A stretch of 64,000 nt of DNA from Caloranaerobacter ferrireducens (GCF_001730685.1 NZ_MDJR01000004.1:62001-126000); one strand, 5' to 3'. Counted from the stretch's first letter, positions 54,027 to 63,954 are shown. The notes: a model not told the origin generated them from the letters alone. Made by a program: numbers and translations.

Positions 54027-54920
54027 TTAATCATCATTTGATTCGTAATAAACCCATAACGAAGATGATTTAAATATAATAAGTGTTAATAAGAAAATAA
54101 TAACAAATAAAATCCATGCTAATGCTGTAGCATAACCCATCTTAAAGTACTTAAATGCATTATCATATAAGTAAACTAAATAGAATTTTCCTTGATTCCC
54201 AGCACCGCCTAAAATATAGGCATCTGTAAATTTTCTAAATGCACCTATTATACCCATTATTAAGTTATAGAATAATATCGGCGTCATTAAAGGCAAAGTA
54301 ATTTTGAAAAACTTTGTTAATGGACCTGCTCCATCAATTTCAGCAGCTTCATATAAATTTTGCGGAACTTCTCTTAATCCTACCAAATACGTAATCATTC
54401 CTCCACCTGCTCCCCAAAGAGCCATAAGTATATACGATGGTAATACCCAATCGGGATCAGATAACCAACCAGGCCCTTGTATTCCAATTTGAGCAAGCAA
54501 AAGATTTATAAGTCCAAACTCAGGATCTAATACCCATCTCCATAAAAGTGCAACAGCAACTCCTGAAACAACTGCTGGTAAATAATATACCGTTCTAAAA
54601 AATCTAATTCCTTTTATTTCAGTATTCATTAAAATAGCAATTGTTAATGAAGTAATTATACCTAACGGAACAGCAAATACAGCATATTTCACTGTTACCA
54701 TTAGAGAATTCCAAAAGTTCTCATCATGAAATATGTCAATATAATTTTGAAATCCTATAAAATTAGGTTTAGTTAAAATTTTCCATTCTGTAAACCCTAT
54801 ATATATCGCAAACAAAATAGGTCCTATTGTAAAAAGCAACATCCCTAACATCCAAGGCAAAATAAATAAGTATCCTTCGTATTTTTTTAGTTTTTTATAT
54901 AATTTATTCTTTTGCTTCAT
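54027..54920 (-). CDS. Sugar ABC transporter permease (MalF type)
   Basis: 297 residues, six helices, EAA loop VPQNLYEAAEIDGAGPLTKFFKITLPLMTP. N-terminal YEGYLFILPWMLGMLLFTIGPI is typical for this subfamily. ATG after AGAAGGTG. Pairs with the MalG-type gene downstream. Confidence 0.94.
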   Translation of the reverse strand: MKQKNKLYKKLKKYEGYLFILPWMLGMLLFTIGPILFAIYIGFTEWKILTKPNFIGFQNYIDIFHDENFWNSLMVTVKYAVFAVPLGIITSLTIAILMNTEIKGIRFFRTVYYLPAVVSGVAVALLWRWVLDPEFGLINLLLAQIGIQGPGWLSDPDWVLPSYILMALWGAGGGMITYLVGLREVPQNLYEAAEIDGAGPLTKFFKITLPLMTPILFYNLIMGIIGAFRKFTDAYILGGAGNQGKFYLVYLYDNAFKYFKMGYATALAWILFVIIFLLTLIIFKSSSLWVYYESNDD

Positions 54921-54950
54921 CTTTTCACCTTCTTAAAATAATAAAATTAG

Positions 54951-55064
54951 AACAAAATCTTCGATTTAAATAAATCAAAGAAGATTTTGCCTATATCCAT
55001 TACGGAAATTATATTCATAATTATCCACAATTTAACAAGGAATATAATTTCCTATGGATTATAG
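54951..55064. repeat. Family-2 interspersed repeat, copy 4
   Basis: AAAATCTTCGATTTAAATAA ... CCATTACGGAAATTATATT ... TTATCCACAATTTAACAAGG ... TATAATTTCCTATGGATTATA. Central TTATCCACA is an exact DnaA box. Lies inside the operon between the binding protein and MalF-type genes. Confidence 0.87.
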
Positions 55065-55068
55065 ACTA

Positions 55069-55108
55069 GGAAAACATAGAAGAGTAACATTAATGCTACT
55101 CTTCTATG
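55069..55108 (-). terminator. Hairpin after the solute-binding protein gene
   Basis: CATAGAAGAGTA and TACTCTTCTATG with TTTTC after it on the minus strand. In binding-protein operons such a hairpin usually stabilises the first gene's mRNA and partly terminates, giving excess binding protein. Confidence 0.75.
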
Positions 55109-55115
55109 CCCCAAA

Positions 55116-56381
55116 TTACTGACCTAAAAGTTTTCTTAGTTTGTCAGCAGTTTTCTTAGCTGCTTCTTCTGGTTTAGCTTCTCCTCTTAAAATAAGGTCA
55201 TATAAGTTTTCCCAAACTATTGAATCAATTTCTGCTTGTTTAATTTGGTTATTGAAACCTCTACCAAATTCCATTGATTTTCTAATTGCAGGAATTGCAT
55301 TCTTTTTATCAGGTCTAATTTTTACAATATCATCAACTTTTGATTTTACTGGAGGTACAACTTTCCAATCTAAGAATGCTTTTGTTAAATCTCTTAAAGC
55401 TTTATAAGCAACTTCTTTATTCTTAGTTTGACTTGAGATTACAGTTGAAGCAATCCAGTTAAAAGTAGCTTTTTTAACTCCATGAGGTATTGGAGCAGTT
55501 CCAACTTCAAAATCTTTTATAGTTTTTTCAAAATCGTCAGCAGCTCCACCCATGAACATTGCAATCTTACCTGTCTTAAACTGTTCACCAAAACCTTGAG
55601 CTTCTATTTGTGCTCTACTTGGAGTAATCTTATGCACATTTATAATGTCATTTAATACTTTAATTCCTTCAATTGATTCTTTAGAGTCGATAACAACTTT
55701 TCCTTCATTATTAATTATATCACCACCATAAGTCCATAACCATAAATGAATTGGCGGCCAACCATTTACTATAAATCCGTACTGATCTACTTTACCATCA
55801 CCATTTGTATCCTTTGTTAACTTTTTACCTACTTCAATAAATTGTTCCCATGTCATATCATCAGTTGGGTATGGAATATTTGCTTCATCAAATAATTTTT
55901 TATTGTAGTACATAATTACTGGTTGTGAAATCCATGGATAACCATATAGCTTGTCCTCAAATTTCGCTGTAGCTAAAGTTGCTTCATAGAAATCATTTAA
56001 ATCTAAGCTTTTATCTTCTTGTGCAAACTTAGTAATATCTAATATAGCACCCATACTAGCATACGCTGGTATGTATTCTTGTGATAACCATATAAGATCT
56101 GGTGCAGTACCACCTGCTATCATAGTTTGAATTTTTACATAATAATCTGATGGGATACTCATTACTTCGATTTTATACTCTTTTGATTGACTATTTAATC
56201 TGTCAACTATTTCTTGAAGCTCTTTTAACTCTTGTGCTCCCGCCCAAGTAGCAAATTTAAGTTCTACTTTTTGGTTTGAATTAGAAGCAGTTTCTTCTTT
56301 GTTTTTGTCTGCTCCACATCCAGTTAATACTAATGAAAAAATCATTATTAGTGCTAAAATACTAGCTAAAGCTTTTTTCAT
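55116..56381 (-). CDS. Sugar ABC transporter solute-binding lipoprotein
   Basis: 421 residues. Signal peptide with lipobox LTGC (Cys22). Family 1 extracellular binding protein: VELKFATWAGAQELKELQEIVDRLN, GTAPDLIWLSQEYIPAYASMGAILDIT and YGYPWISQPVIMYYNKKLFDEANIPYP across short motifs. ATG after AGGGGG. First gene of the importer-GH13-LacI operon; sugar not predicted, but the downstream GH13 points to alpha-glucosides. Confidence 0.94.
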   Translation of the reverse strand: MKKALASILALIMIFSLVLTGCGADKNKEETASNSNQKVELKFATWAGAQELKELQEIVDRLNSQSKEYKIEVMSIPSDYYVKIQTMIAGGTAPDLIWLSQEYIPAYASMGAILDITKFAQEDKSLDLNDFYEATLATAKFEDKLYGYPWISQPVIMYYNKKLFDEANIPYPTDDMTWEQFIEVGKKLTKDTNGDGKVDQYGFIVNGWPPIHLWLWTYGGDIINNEGKVVIDSKESIEGIKVLNDIINVHKITPSRAQIEAQGFGEQFKTGKIAMFMGGAADDFEKTIKDFEVGTAPIPHGVKKATFNWIASTVISSQTKNKEVAYKALRDLTKAFLDWKVVPPVKSKVDDIVKIRPDKKNAIPAIRKSMEFGRGFNNQIKQAEIDSIVWENLYDLILRGEAKPEEAAKKTADKLRKLLGQ

Positions 56382-56419
56382 TATATTGCCCCCTTCTTAA
56401 ATTTGTTAAGTTACTTTAT

Positions 56420-56433
56420 GTTTATCGGTTACC
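56420..56433 (-). promoter_or_regulatory. LacI-type operator before the sugar importer
   Basis: GGTAACCGATAAAC (minus strand), a dyad around CG, just downstream of the -10 box. Similar to the site at 50000-50013. Confidence 0.7.
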
Positions 56434-56440
56434 TAACTTA

Positions 56441-56469
56441 ATTATAGTTGAAAGCGTTTACCTTGTCAA
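56441..56469 (-). promoter_or_regulatory. Sugar importer promoter with cre site in the spacer
   Basis: TTGACA, 17 bp, TATAAT on the minus strand. The spacer is filled by TGAAAGCGTTTACC (56449-56462, plus reading), close to the CcpA consensus TGWAARCGYTWNCW, so catabolite repression is expected. Confidence 0.85.
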
Positions 56470-56501
56470 TTATATTTTTAGAAAATTATTATTTTTAATA
56501 C

Positions 56502-56527
56502 AAAAAAAATCCTGATAATTCAGGATT
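56502..56527 (-). terminator. Intrinsic terminator without an adjacent gene
   Basis: ATCCTGA-ATTA-TCAGGAT followed by TTTTTTT on the minus strand. The MFS gene upstream already has its own terminator at 56905, so this one ends either read-through or a transcript arising in 56530-56900. Confidence 0.8.
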
Positions 56528-56568
56528 CCAGACTGTAGACAAAATAAAACTATAATGATTGAAAAAAG

Positions 56569-56684
56569 AACAAAATCTTCGATTTAAATAAATTTAGGAA
56601 GATTTTGTTGAAATCCATAAACGGAAATTATATTTTAAATTATCCACAAATTAACGAGGTATATAATTTCCTATGTATTATAAA
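56569..56684. repeat. Family-2 interspersed repeat, copy 5
   Basis: AAAATCTTCGATTTAAATAA, CCATAAACGGAAATTATATT, TTATCCACAAATTAACGAGG and TATAATTTCCTATGTATTATA in order. The DnaA-box-like TTATCCACA is exact. It directly abuts element B. Confidence 0.87.
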
Positions 56685-56870
56685 AGCGAATAATTGCAAA
56701 GCTTTAGTAAAGAAAACTTGATGAAGAATTTCAGAAAAATCCGTAGGCTTAGCATGGACGCTAAGCCAGCATCCTACAAGACAGGACGTCTTGATTAGGT
56801 GAGTTAGGATTTTACGAAATTATGAATCTTAGTTTTCTCTAAAGATTTGTCTATGAGCGTTATTTTTTCA
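56685..56870 (-). repeat. ~190 bp structured repeat element, copy B
   Basis: Reverse complement of element A at 32384. On the minus strand: CAAGAC-GTCCT-GTCTTG hairpin and GGCTTAGC-GTCCAT-GCTAAGCC hairpin inside an AAAATCC/GGATTTT stem. The first stem differs from copy A at several paired positions yet remains paired. The terminal inverted repeat is decayed. Confidence 0.85.
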
Positions 56871-56904
56871 ATCTATTAAGTAATATAACTTTCTCAAAAG
56901 CTCA

Positions 56905-56933
56905 AAAGAACCCTGATATTCCAGGGTTCTTTC
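56905..56933 (-). terminator. Intrinsic terminator of the MFS gene
   Basis: AAAGAACCCTG-GAATAT-CAGGGTTCTTT directly after the MFS stop. Confidence 0.9.
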
Positions 56934-56941
56934 TTAATCGC

Positions 56942-58228
56942 TTAACTATATATGTTTTTACATCTAGTTTCCTTAACAAATAATATACTTACAACAGCAA
57001 TTATAGAAGCTATTAAACATATTAAGAATGCTTTATTATATGAAGCTACTGTATATACTTTAACTCCCTCAACTAATTTACCAGTCCAGTTTTTATCTAG
57101 TACATAACCAATAAGAGGCTGTATAGCTGCTGCGAAAAGAAAACCTCCCATGTTTACTGTCCCAGTAGATATTCCTGCATAGCTAGGATTATTCACTTCT
57201 TTAGAACATGCCCAAGATAGTACAAAACCTGATGATGAGAAGCCCATTATAAACAATAATATATAAAGTACTGAAAAAGACATTCTACCAGGGTTAACAT
57301 ACATTAAGATTACCCATGTTAATGTATATACTAAAGAAAATGCCAAAAATGGAGCTTTTCTTCTTCCAATCTTATCTGAAATTGTACCAACAACTAAACT
57401 ACCTATCATAAGTCCTACTGTTACTATCATAGTAAAAGTTGAAGCTTTTGCTTTTGATACACCATATACATGTATCATATATGGAACTCCCCAAGCACCC
57501 ATAAAAGCTATTACTGAACCAAACATACCTCCAAAAGCAAAGAAACCTGGCCAAGTTTTTGGGTTAGAAAAAACATTTTTTATACTTTCTGATAATGATA
57601 CATTTTTCTTTTCAACTTTTTTAATTATTGGATCAAACCCCATATCTTCTGGACTATTTCTTACAATTAAATATGCCAATACAGCTACAACTAACGATAC
57701 AACTCCTATCGCAGCAAAAGATAATCTCCAACCTATATTTGTAACCATTACTACTAAAGGAAACTGCGCAAGTAAAGCACCACCATTACCAATAAAAGAA
57801 GTTAACCCTGACATTCTTCCAAACTCGTCTTCTCTAAACCACTGTGATAACACCTTTAGAATAGAAATAAATACTACAGATACTCCTAATCCAACTATCA
57901 ATCTACCTATATAAGCTAATGTTATGCTTGTAGCAAAACCAAATATTATAGAACCTATACCTGCTAATAATGTACCTACAGAAACCGTTTTCCTAGCACC
58001 TAAAGTATCTGCCAATATTCCTGATGGTATCTGCATAATCATGTAAGCATAGAAATACATTGAACCTAAATTTCCAAATTCAACATCTGTAATATTAAAT
58101 GCTTTAATCAAATCTTGTCTAACTACCCCCGCTGCAACTCTATGGAAGAATACTATTACGTATGCTAATGCAAGTATTCCCCATATATACCAGCGATAAG
58201 TATATAACTTGTTTCTTTCTGTATTCAT
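56942..58228 (-). CDS. Major facilitator superfamily transporter (organophosphate/hexuronate-like)
   Basis: 428 residues, twelve helices in two halves. N-terminal YRWYIWGILALAYVIVFFHRVAAGVVRQDL, MFS motif GILADTLGARKTVSVG after helix 2, and the second-half repeat GTISDKIGRRKAPFL. Resembles the ACS/GlpT-UhpT group. ATG after AGGAG. Stands alone with its own terminator; substrate unknown. Confidence 0.88.
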   Translation of the reverse strand: MNTERNKLYTYRWYIWGILALAYVIVFFHRVAAGVVRQDLIKAFNITDVEFGNLGSMYFYAYMIMQIPSGILADTLGARKTVSVGTLLAGIGSIIFGFATSITLAYIGRLIVGLGVSVVFISILKVLSQWFREDEFGRMSGLTSFIGNGGALLAQFPLVVMVTNIGWRLSFAAIGVVSLVVAVLAYLIVRNSPEDMGFDPIIKKVEKKNVSLSESIKNVFSNPKTWPGFFAFGGMFGSVIAFMGAWGVPYMIHVYGVSKAKASTFTMIVTVGLMIGSLVVGTISDKIGRRKAPFLAFSLVYTLTWVILMYVNPGRMSFSVLYILLFIMGFSSSGFVLSWACSKEVNNPSYAGISTGTVNMGGFLFAAAIQPLIGYVLDKNWTGKLVEGVKVYTVASYNKAFLICLIASIIAVVSILFVKETRCKNIYS

Positions 58229-58296
58229 TTCAAAAACTCCTTTCGTTTTTTTTATAGGGTACAGAGATCAGGGGACAGGGAATAGGTACCCAATAC

Positions 58297-60450
58297 CTAT
58301 ACTTCCCTCATGCTTAGTGCTATTCTCCCCTTCTTTACATCTACCTCTATTACCTTAACCTTAACAATATCACCTACCGAAACTACTTCCATAGGGTGCT
58401 TAATAAACTTGTTACTTAATTGAGATATGTGTACTAAACCGTCTTGCTTTACCCCAATGTCAACAAATGCACCAAAATCTACTACATTTCTTACAGTCCC
58501 TGTCAGTACCATATCTGTTTTTAAATCTTCAATTTTTAATACGTCAGTTCTAAATACTGGTTTTGGCATCTCATCTCTTGGGTCTCTGCCAGGCTTTTTT
58601 AACTCTTTTATAATATCCTTTAGAGTTGGTAAACCTACACCTAAATCCTTAGCTAAAATTTCTATATTAATATCTTTTAAATTTTTGTCTATCTCTTTCA
58701 AACTTCCATTCTTTATATCTTCCTCTGAAAAACCTAGTCTTTCAATAAGTTTAATTGTAACATCATATGACTCTGGGTGGACAGAAGTATTGTCTAATGG
58801 ATTAGTTCCATCAGATATTCTCAAGAAACCAGCACACTGCACAAAAACCTTATCTCCAAGCCTAGGAACTTGCTTAAGTTCCTCTCTATTTTTAAACTTC
58901 CCATTTTGTTCTCTGTATTTAACTATATTTTTAGCAACACTAGAAGATATTCCAGCAATATAGCGAAGTAATGATACTGAAGCAGTATTTAAGTCTACTC
59001 CTACACTATTAACACAATCTTCAACAACACCCTTTAAAGCTTCATCCAATTTCTTCTGGTTTATATCATGCTGATACTGACCTACCCCTACATGTTTAGG
59101 ATCTATTTTTACTAGTTCAGCTAGTGGATCTTGTAATCTTCTAGCTATAGATATTGCCCCTCTTAATGATACATTAATATCAGGATATTCTTCATTAGCA
59201 ACTTCTGATGCTGAATAAACCGATGCTCCTGCTTCACTTACTATTGTATAACATGTATTTTTATCTATTTCACTTAGCATTTCAGCTACAATAAGCTCTG
59301 ACTCTCTTGATGCAGTTCCATTTCCTATCGCAATTATATCTACATCATATTTATCTATAAGCTCTTTAAGCTCTTTTTTAGTTTCTTCAATTTTATTTTG
59401 TGGTTCAGTAGGATACACAGTAGTTGTAGCTAATAATTTACCTGTTTCATCAACTACAGCTATCTTACATCCTGTTCTAAATGCTGGGTCAAATCCCATA
59501 ACTACTTTTCCTTTGACTGGTGATTGCATAAGTAAGTTTTTAAGATTTCTAGCAAATACCTTTATAGCATGCTCTTCTGCTCTTTCAGTTAAACTATTTC
59601 TAATTTCCCTCTCTATAGATGGTGCGATTAGTCTTTTGTAACCATCTTCTATTGCTTCTTTAAGATATTCTGTAGTAATAGCTTTATCATTAGTAATAAC
59701 ATTATCCATAAGATAAGTCATAATCTCTTCATATGGTGCATCTATCTTTACTCTTAAGTATTTCTCCTTCTCTCCTCTATTAATAGCCAGTATCCTATGA
59801 TTTGGTATCCTCTTGACAGGTTCTTTATAATCATAATACATTTCATATACGGACTCTGATTCTTGATCTACTGCTTTTGATACTATCATACCTTTATTAA
59901 AAGTCACATTCCTTATAACTCTTCTAAATTCCGCATTATCAGAAATAATTTCAGCTATTATATCCTTAGCTCCATTATAAGCATCTTCAATGCTGTTTAC
60001 ACCCTTCTCTTCATTTATAAATTGCTTAGCTAAGTCTTCTAAACTTATATCTACTATTTCTTGAGCTAATATTATATTTGCTAGAGGCTTAAGTCCCTTT
60101 TCCTTTGCAATTGTAGCTCTTGTCCTACGTTTAGGTCTAAAAGGCCTATATAAATCCTCTACTCTTTGAAGCACATCCGCCTCAGTAATTTCCTTTTTTA
60201 ATTCATCAGTCAATTTACCCTGTTCACTAATAAGCCTTATAACTTCTTCTTTTCTACTTTCTAGATTTCTTAAATAAGAAAGTCTTTGACTGAACTCTCT
60301 TAAAACAACGTCACTTAATTCCCCCGTCTGCTCTTTTCTATATCTAGCTATAAAAGGAATAGTATTTCCTTCATCAATAAGCCTAATAGTATTTTCTACC
60401 TGATATCGTTTCAATCCAAACTCTTCTATAAGCTTTTTAACAATATCCAT
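58297..60450 (-). CDS. tex: Tex-family S1 RNA-binding protein
   Basis: 717 residues from the ATG at 60450 (GGAG upstream). Order: helical N-domain (LIEEFGLKRYQVENTIRLIDEGNTIPFIARYRKEQTG), YqgF/RNase-H-like domain with VMGFDPAFRTGCKIAVVD, helix-hairpin-helix (LNTASVSLLRYIAGISSSVAKNIVKYREQNG) and C-terminal S1 domain (GTVRNVVDFGAFVDIGVKQDGLVHISQLS). Transcription/RNA-associated protein conserved in most bacteria. Confidence 0.96.
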   Translation of the reverse strand: MDIVKKLIEEFGLKRYQVENTIRLIDEGNTIPFIARYRKEQTGELSDVVLREFSQRLSYLRNLESRKEEVIRLISEQGKLTDELKKEITEADVLQRVEDLYRPFRPKRRTRATIAKEKGLKPLANIILAQEIVDISLEDLAKQFINEEKGVNSIEDAYNGAKDIIAEIISDNAEFRRVIRNVTFNKGMIVSKAVDQESESVYEMYYDYKEPVKRIPNHRILAINRGEKEKYLRVKIDAPYEEIMTYLMDNVITNDKAITTEYLKEAIEDGYKRLIAPSIEREIRNSLTERAEEHAIKVFARNLKNLLMQSPVKGKVVMGFDPAFRTGCKIAVVDETGKLLATTTVYPTEPQNKIEETKKELKELIDKYDVDIIAIGNGTASRESELIVAEMLSEIDKNTCYTIVSEAGASVYSASEVANEEYPDINVSLRGAISIARRLQDPLAELVKIDPKHVGVGQYQHDINQKKLDEALKGVVEDCVNSVGVDLNTASVSLLRYIAGISSSVAKNIVKYREQNGKFKNREELKQVPRLGDKVFVQCAGFLRISDGTNPLDNTSVHPESYDVTIKLIERLGFSEEDIKNGSLKEIDKNLKDINIEILAKDLGVGLPTLKDIIKELKKPGRDPRDEMPKPVFRTDVLKIEDLKTDMVLTGTVRNVVDFGAFVDIGVKQDGLVHISQLSNKFIKHPMEVVSVGDIVKVKVIEVDVKKGRIALSMREV

Positions 60451-60555
60451 AATTTCTCTCTCCTTCACGCAATCTCCCACTTAATTATATAATTTTATGC
60501 ATAATTAAACAAGGGATACAACTGTTGCTACCACAAATTCAAAGTCAACAAACAA

Positions 60556-60577
60556 AATGCGGCTAAAAGCCGCATAT
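60556..60577 (-). terminator. Intrinsic terminator of the second chemoreceptor gene
   Basis: ATGCGGCT-TTT-AGCCGCAT followed by TTTG on the minus strand. Confidence 0.85.
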
Positions 60578-60585
60578 ACTCTTTT

Positions 60586-62703
60586 CTACTCTAATTTAAA
60601 CCCTTTTATCAATGTATCCAATCTATAAGCCATATCATGTAATTTTTCAGCAGATTCATTTATCTGATGAATAATTGACTGTTGTTCTTCTGTACTTGCT
60701 AATATAGTTTGAGTTCCTGAAGCCGTTTCTTGAGAAATCTCACCAACTTGAACAAATGCTGCTTCTATTCCATTCATTTCTTGAGATAATTCTTCTACTA
60801 TACCGTAAAACTCTTCAACAATATTAAATACTTTATCTGTTTCAGCAATAATATTGTTAAAGGACTTTGTCGTATTATTAATTATTTTTCTTCCTCTGTC
60901 TACTTCATTTATTCCTTCATCCATGGATTTTACAACTTCATTCATCTCATTTTGTATTTCATTTACTATTTTAACTATATCGTTTGAAGCACTACTTGTC
61001 TGTTCCGCAAGTTGTCTTACTTCTTCAGCAACAACTGTAAAACCTCTTCCATATTCACCTGCTCTTGCTGCCTCAATAGCAGCATTTAAAGCTAAAAGAT
61101 TAGTTTGTTTTGATATGTTATCAATAAATGTAACTATATTACCAATTTCCATTGTATGCTGCTTTAACTTTTCTAATTTCTCTGCTGATTCTCTAACCCT
61201 TTTCGTAATTAAATCCATAGTTTCTTCTGACATCTTTACATCATCAGAACCTGCTTTAGCTATATCTGAAGCAACGTTTGTAGCTTGTAAAATATATTTA
61301 GTTTTATTTTCTACATTTTTCACACTCTCTGCCATTCTGTTTATAACTTCACCAGCTTCATCCATGCTTCTAAGCTGTCTTTCTGTTCCAGCAGCAACCT
61401 GTTCAACGATACTTGAAATTTCTTCTGAAGATTTAACAGTAAGCTCAGCACTATTTTTTAATTCCTCAGAAGATATATTTATTTCATCTCCAGCAGCTTG
61501 GACATTAGATATTATCATATGCAATGCATCAAGCATCTGATTAAAGGCTTTCTGTAAGTCTCCAATTTCATTTCTTGCATTTTCTTCTGCTCTCTCAGTT
61601 AAGTCTCCATCTTTAATTCTATTTGCTACATTTACTAATTTTACAATAGGATTTGAGAATATTCTAGCAGCAATAGATGTAAATATGATAGCTAAAATAA
61701 TTGCAGCTAATGTAACATATAAAGTTCTATATAAATCTTTTAAATAGCTTTGTGCTATTTCATCTTTATTTTGTTCAACTATAACTCCCCAACCAGTTGA
61801 AGGTACTATTGTATATGCTCCTACTACATCTACTCCTTTATCGTTTTTATATGATAATTCAACACCTGTTTTTCCATTAATCGCATTAATTGCACCTATA
61901 ATTCCATTCTCTTTTGCATTAAATCTATTTAATACCTTTTCTCTAAACTCCGGATGTCCAATTACAACCCCCGTCTTATCAACTATATAAGCTATACCAG
62001 TTTGCCCAATCTTATGTTCTTTTGATAATTCTACTAAATCATTCAAAGCTATTTTGGCAACTATAACACCTGTTTGCTTTCCAAACATATTTTTCATAGG
62101 CATAGCTATATTTACTCCTGAAAGCCTATTAGTTTCATCAATATAAGAGTCAGAAACTGCCTTTTCTCCCTTTAAAGCTTTTTTAAACCATTCTTCTTTG
62201 CTTACATTTTTCCTATCTTTTTTATTAGATGTAGATATAACCTCATTACCTTTCATATCGTATATGTATAACATCTGTATTTGATCTATTTTATTTACTG
62301 TAGAATTTAGTACAGTAGAACAATCAAATTGGCTCATATTTATAAAATCATGAGTTGCAGTTAAAGTATCTAAAATATCAAAAGAACTTAAAACAAATAT
62401 ATCTACTTGCTTTGCAAGAGATTTAGCAATAGTAAGATTTGTAGATTCTATAGTCTTTTCTACGTTTTTAGTTTGGAAATAGTAATTTATTAATCCTACA
62501 GAAATGATAGGTATTATTGTAAGGATTAAAACAATCGCCATTATCTGATTTTTAATTTTATGCTTTCTTACAGTTTTCTTTTTATCTTTCTTTACCCATT
62601 TAGATAACAATGTAATTTTTTTCTTTGGTGATTTCTTTTTATCTTTTTTATATAATTTTTTTGAAAAAGTAAGTTTTGATTTTTTTCTTTTAAATAGACC
62701 CAC
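60586..62703 (-). CDS. Methyl-accepting chemotaxis protein with basic N-terminal extension
   Basis: 705 residues. An unusually long, highly basic cytoplasmic N-terminus of about 50 residues ([20 protein letters not shown] and [20 protein letters not shown]) precedes the first membrane helix. Cache-type sensor ~75-325, second helix ~330-350, HAMP, and signalling tip [30 protein letters not shown] start after AGGGGTG. Lacks an obvious C-terminal pentapeptide. Ligand unknown. Confidence 0.93.
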   Translation of the reverse strand: MGLFKRKKSKLTFSKKLYKKDKKKSPKKKITLLSKWVKKDKKKTVRKHKIKNQIMAIVLILTIIPIISVGLINYYFQTKNVEKTIESTNLTIAKSLAKQVDIFVLSSFDILDTLTATHDFINMSQFDCSTVLNSTVNKIDQIQMLYIYDMKGNEVISTSNKKDRKNVSKEEWFKKALKGEKAVSDSYIDETNRLSGVNIAMPMKNMFGKQTGVIVAKIALNDLVELSKEHKIGQTGIAYIVDKTGVVIGHPEFREKVLNRFNAKENGIIGAINAINGKTGVELSYKNDKGVDVVGAYTIVPSTGWGVIVEQNKDEIAQSYLKDLYRTLYVTLAAIILAIIFTSIAARIFSNPIVKLVNVANRIKDGDLTERAEENARNEIGDLQKAFNQMLDALHMIISNVQAAGDEINISSEELKNSAELTVKSSEEISSIVEQVAAGTERQLRSMDEAGEVINRMAESVKNVENKTKYILQATNVASDIAKAGSDDVKMSEETMDLITKRVRESAEKLEKLKQHTMEIGNIVTFIDNISKQTNLLALNAAIEAARAGEYGRGFTVVAEEVRQLAEQTSSASNDIVKIVNEIQNEMNEVVKSMDEGINEVDRGRKIINNTTKSFNNIIAETDKVFNIVEEFYGIVEELSQEMNGIEAAFVQVGEISQETASGTQTILASTEEQQSIIHQINESAEKLHDMAYRLDTLIKGFKLE

Positions 62704-62807
62704 TCAAGTAACACCCCTTAATTAAAATTTTCACTGTCCTAAGTTATATTCTACATTTTTTTACATAATCCTTTTTATTTTCTGAATATTTTTGTTTTTA
62801 CAAAAGC

Positions 62808-62832
62808 AAAACCACCAGAAAATCTGGTGGCC
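62808..62832 (-). terminator. Intrinsic terminator of prfB
   Basis: CCACCAGA-TTT-TCTGGTGG followed by TTTTG on the minus strand, at the stop codon. Confidence 0.88.
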
Positions 62833-63936
62833 TATCTAGCTTTAGACTTCAAATATTCATTTATAAATAAATCTATATCTCCATCCATAACGCTATTCAC
62901 ATTTCCAACTTCTGCACCAGTTCTATGATCCTTTACAAGATTATATGGATGAAATATATAAGACCTTATTTGAGAACCCCAAGCAATTTGGTTATATTCT
63001 CCTTGTAAATCTTCAATTTTTTCCTTCTGTTTAAGTCTTTCTAACTCTATTAATTTAGCTTTTAGTATCTTCATAGCTGTTGCTTTATTGCTATGCTGTG
63101 ATCTTTCATTTTGACATTGTACAACAATCCCAGTAGGTATATGAGTTATCCTTACAGCTGATTCGGTCTTGTTTACATGCTGGCCTCCAGCTCCACTTGC
63201 TCTATATGTGTCAATTCTTATTTCATTAGGAGCAATTTCTATATCTACTTCATCTTCTATTTCTGGAACTACATCAACCGATGCAAAAGACGTATGCCTT
63301 CTTCCTGATGAATCAAACGGAGATATTCTAACAAGCCTATGAACTCCTTTTTCAGATTTCAAGTATCCATAAGCATTAAGTCCTTTTACAAGCAAAGTTA
63401 CGCTTTTAATCCCAGCTTCTGAATCTGGTAATATATCTAGAACATCAATAGTATAACCCTTTCTTTCACACCATCTTCGATACATTCTCAGTAACATCTG
63501 TGCCCAATCTTGAGCCTCTAATCCACCTGCACCTGAATGTATTGATAATATAGCATTATTCTTATCATATTCCTCATTAAGAAGAGTATTTATCCTTATA
63601 TCGTTAACTTTTTTATCAACACTATCAATTGTCTCTTTTATCTCATCAATTAAAGATAATTCCTCTTCCTCTTGAGCTAATTCTAAAAGCACTTCGATAT
63701 CTTCAATTTCCTTAAGGATATCTTTGTATTCTTTCACTTTATCTTTTATATTCTTAAGCTCCTGAGCTACTTTTTGAGCTCTTTTGTGGTCATTCCAAAA
63801 ATCTTGTTTTGACATTTCCTCTTCAAGTTTTTCAATTTTATCCTCTAACCCCTCTACGTCAAAGAGAAACACCTATTTCTTGCATTTGCTCTTTAAAACT
63901 AGATACCTTGTCCCTAAATTCCACTAAATCTATCAT
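62832..63936 (-). CDS. prfB: Peptide chain release factor 2, with programmed +1 frameshift
   Basis: RF2 reads UGA and UAA stops. The first 25 codons start at the ATG at 63936 (GAGGTG upstream) and end at CTT TGA (TGA at 63861-63859). Reading CTT-T-GAC instead, skipping one base, joins the main 345-codon frame: ...IGVSL-DVEGLEDKIEK. The slippery CTTTGAC is exactly the prfB recoding motif, and an AGGTG lies about 5 bases before the CTT as internal stimulatory site. The class-I motifs are seen: SPF tripeptide region in VRISPFDSSGRRHTSFASV and the GGQ in ASGAGGQHVNKTESAV. Autoregulated by its own UGA decoding. Confidence 0.97.
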
Positions 63937-63954
63937 TGTAACACCTCGCTATTT

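Noticed and set aside
60854-61540. Plus-strand open frame of 228 codons opposite the chemoreceptor
   Set aside because: Antisense of the heptad-rich signalling domain, which commonly gives long shadow frames.
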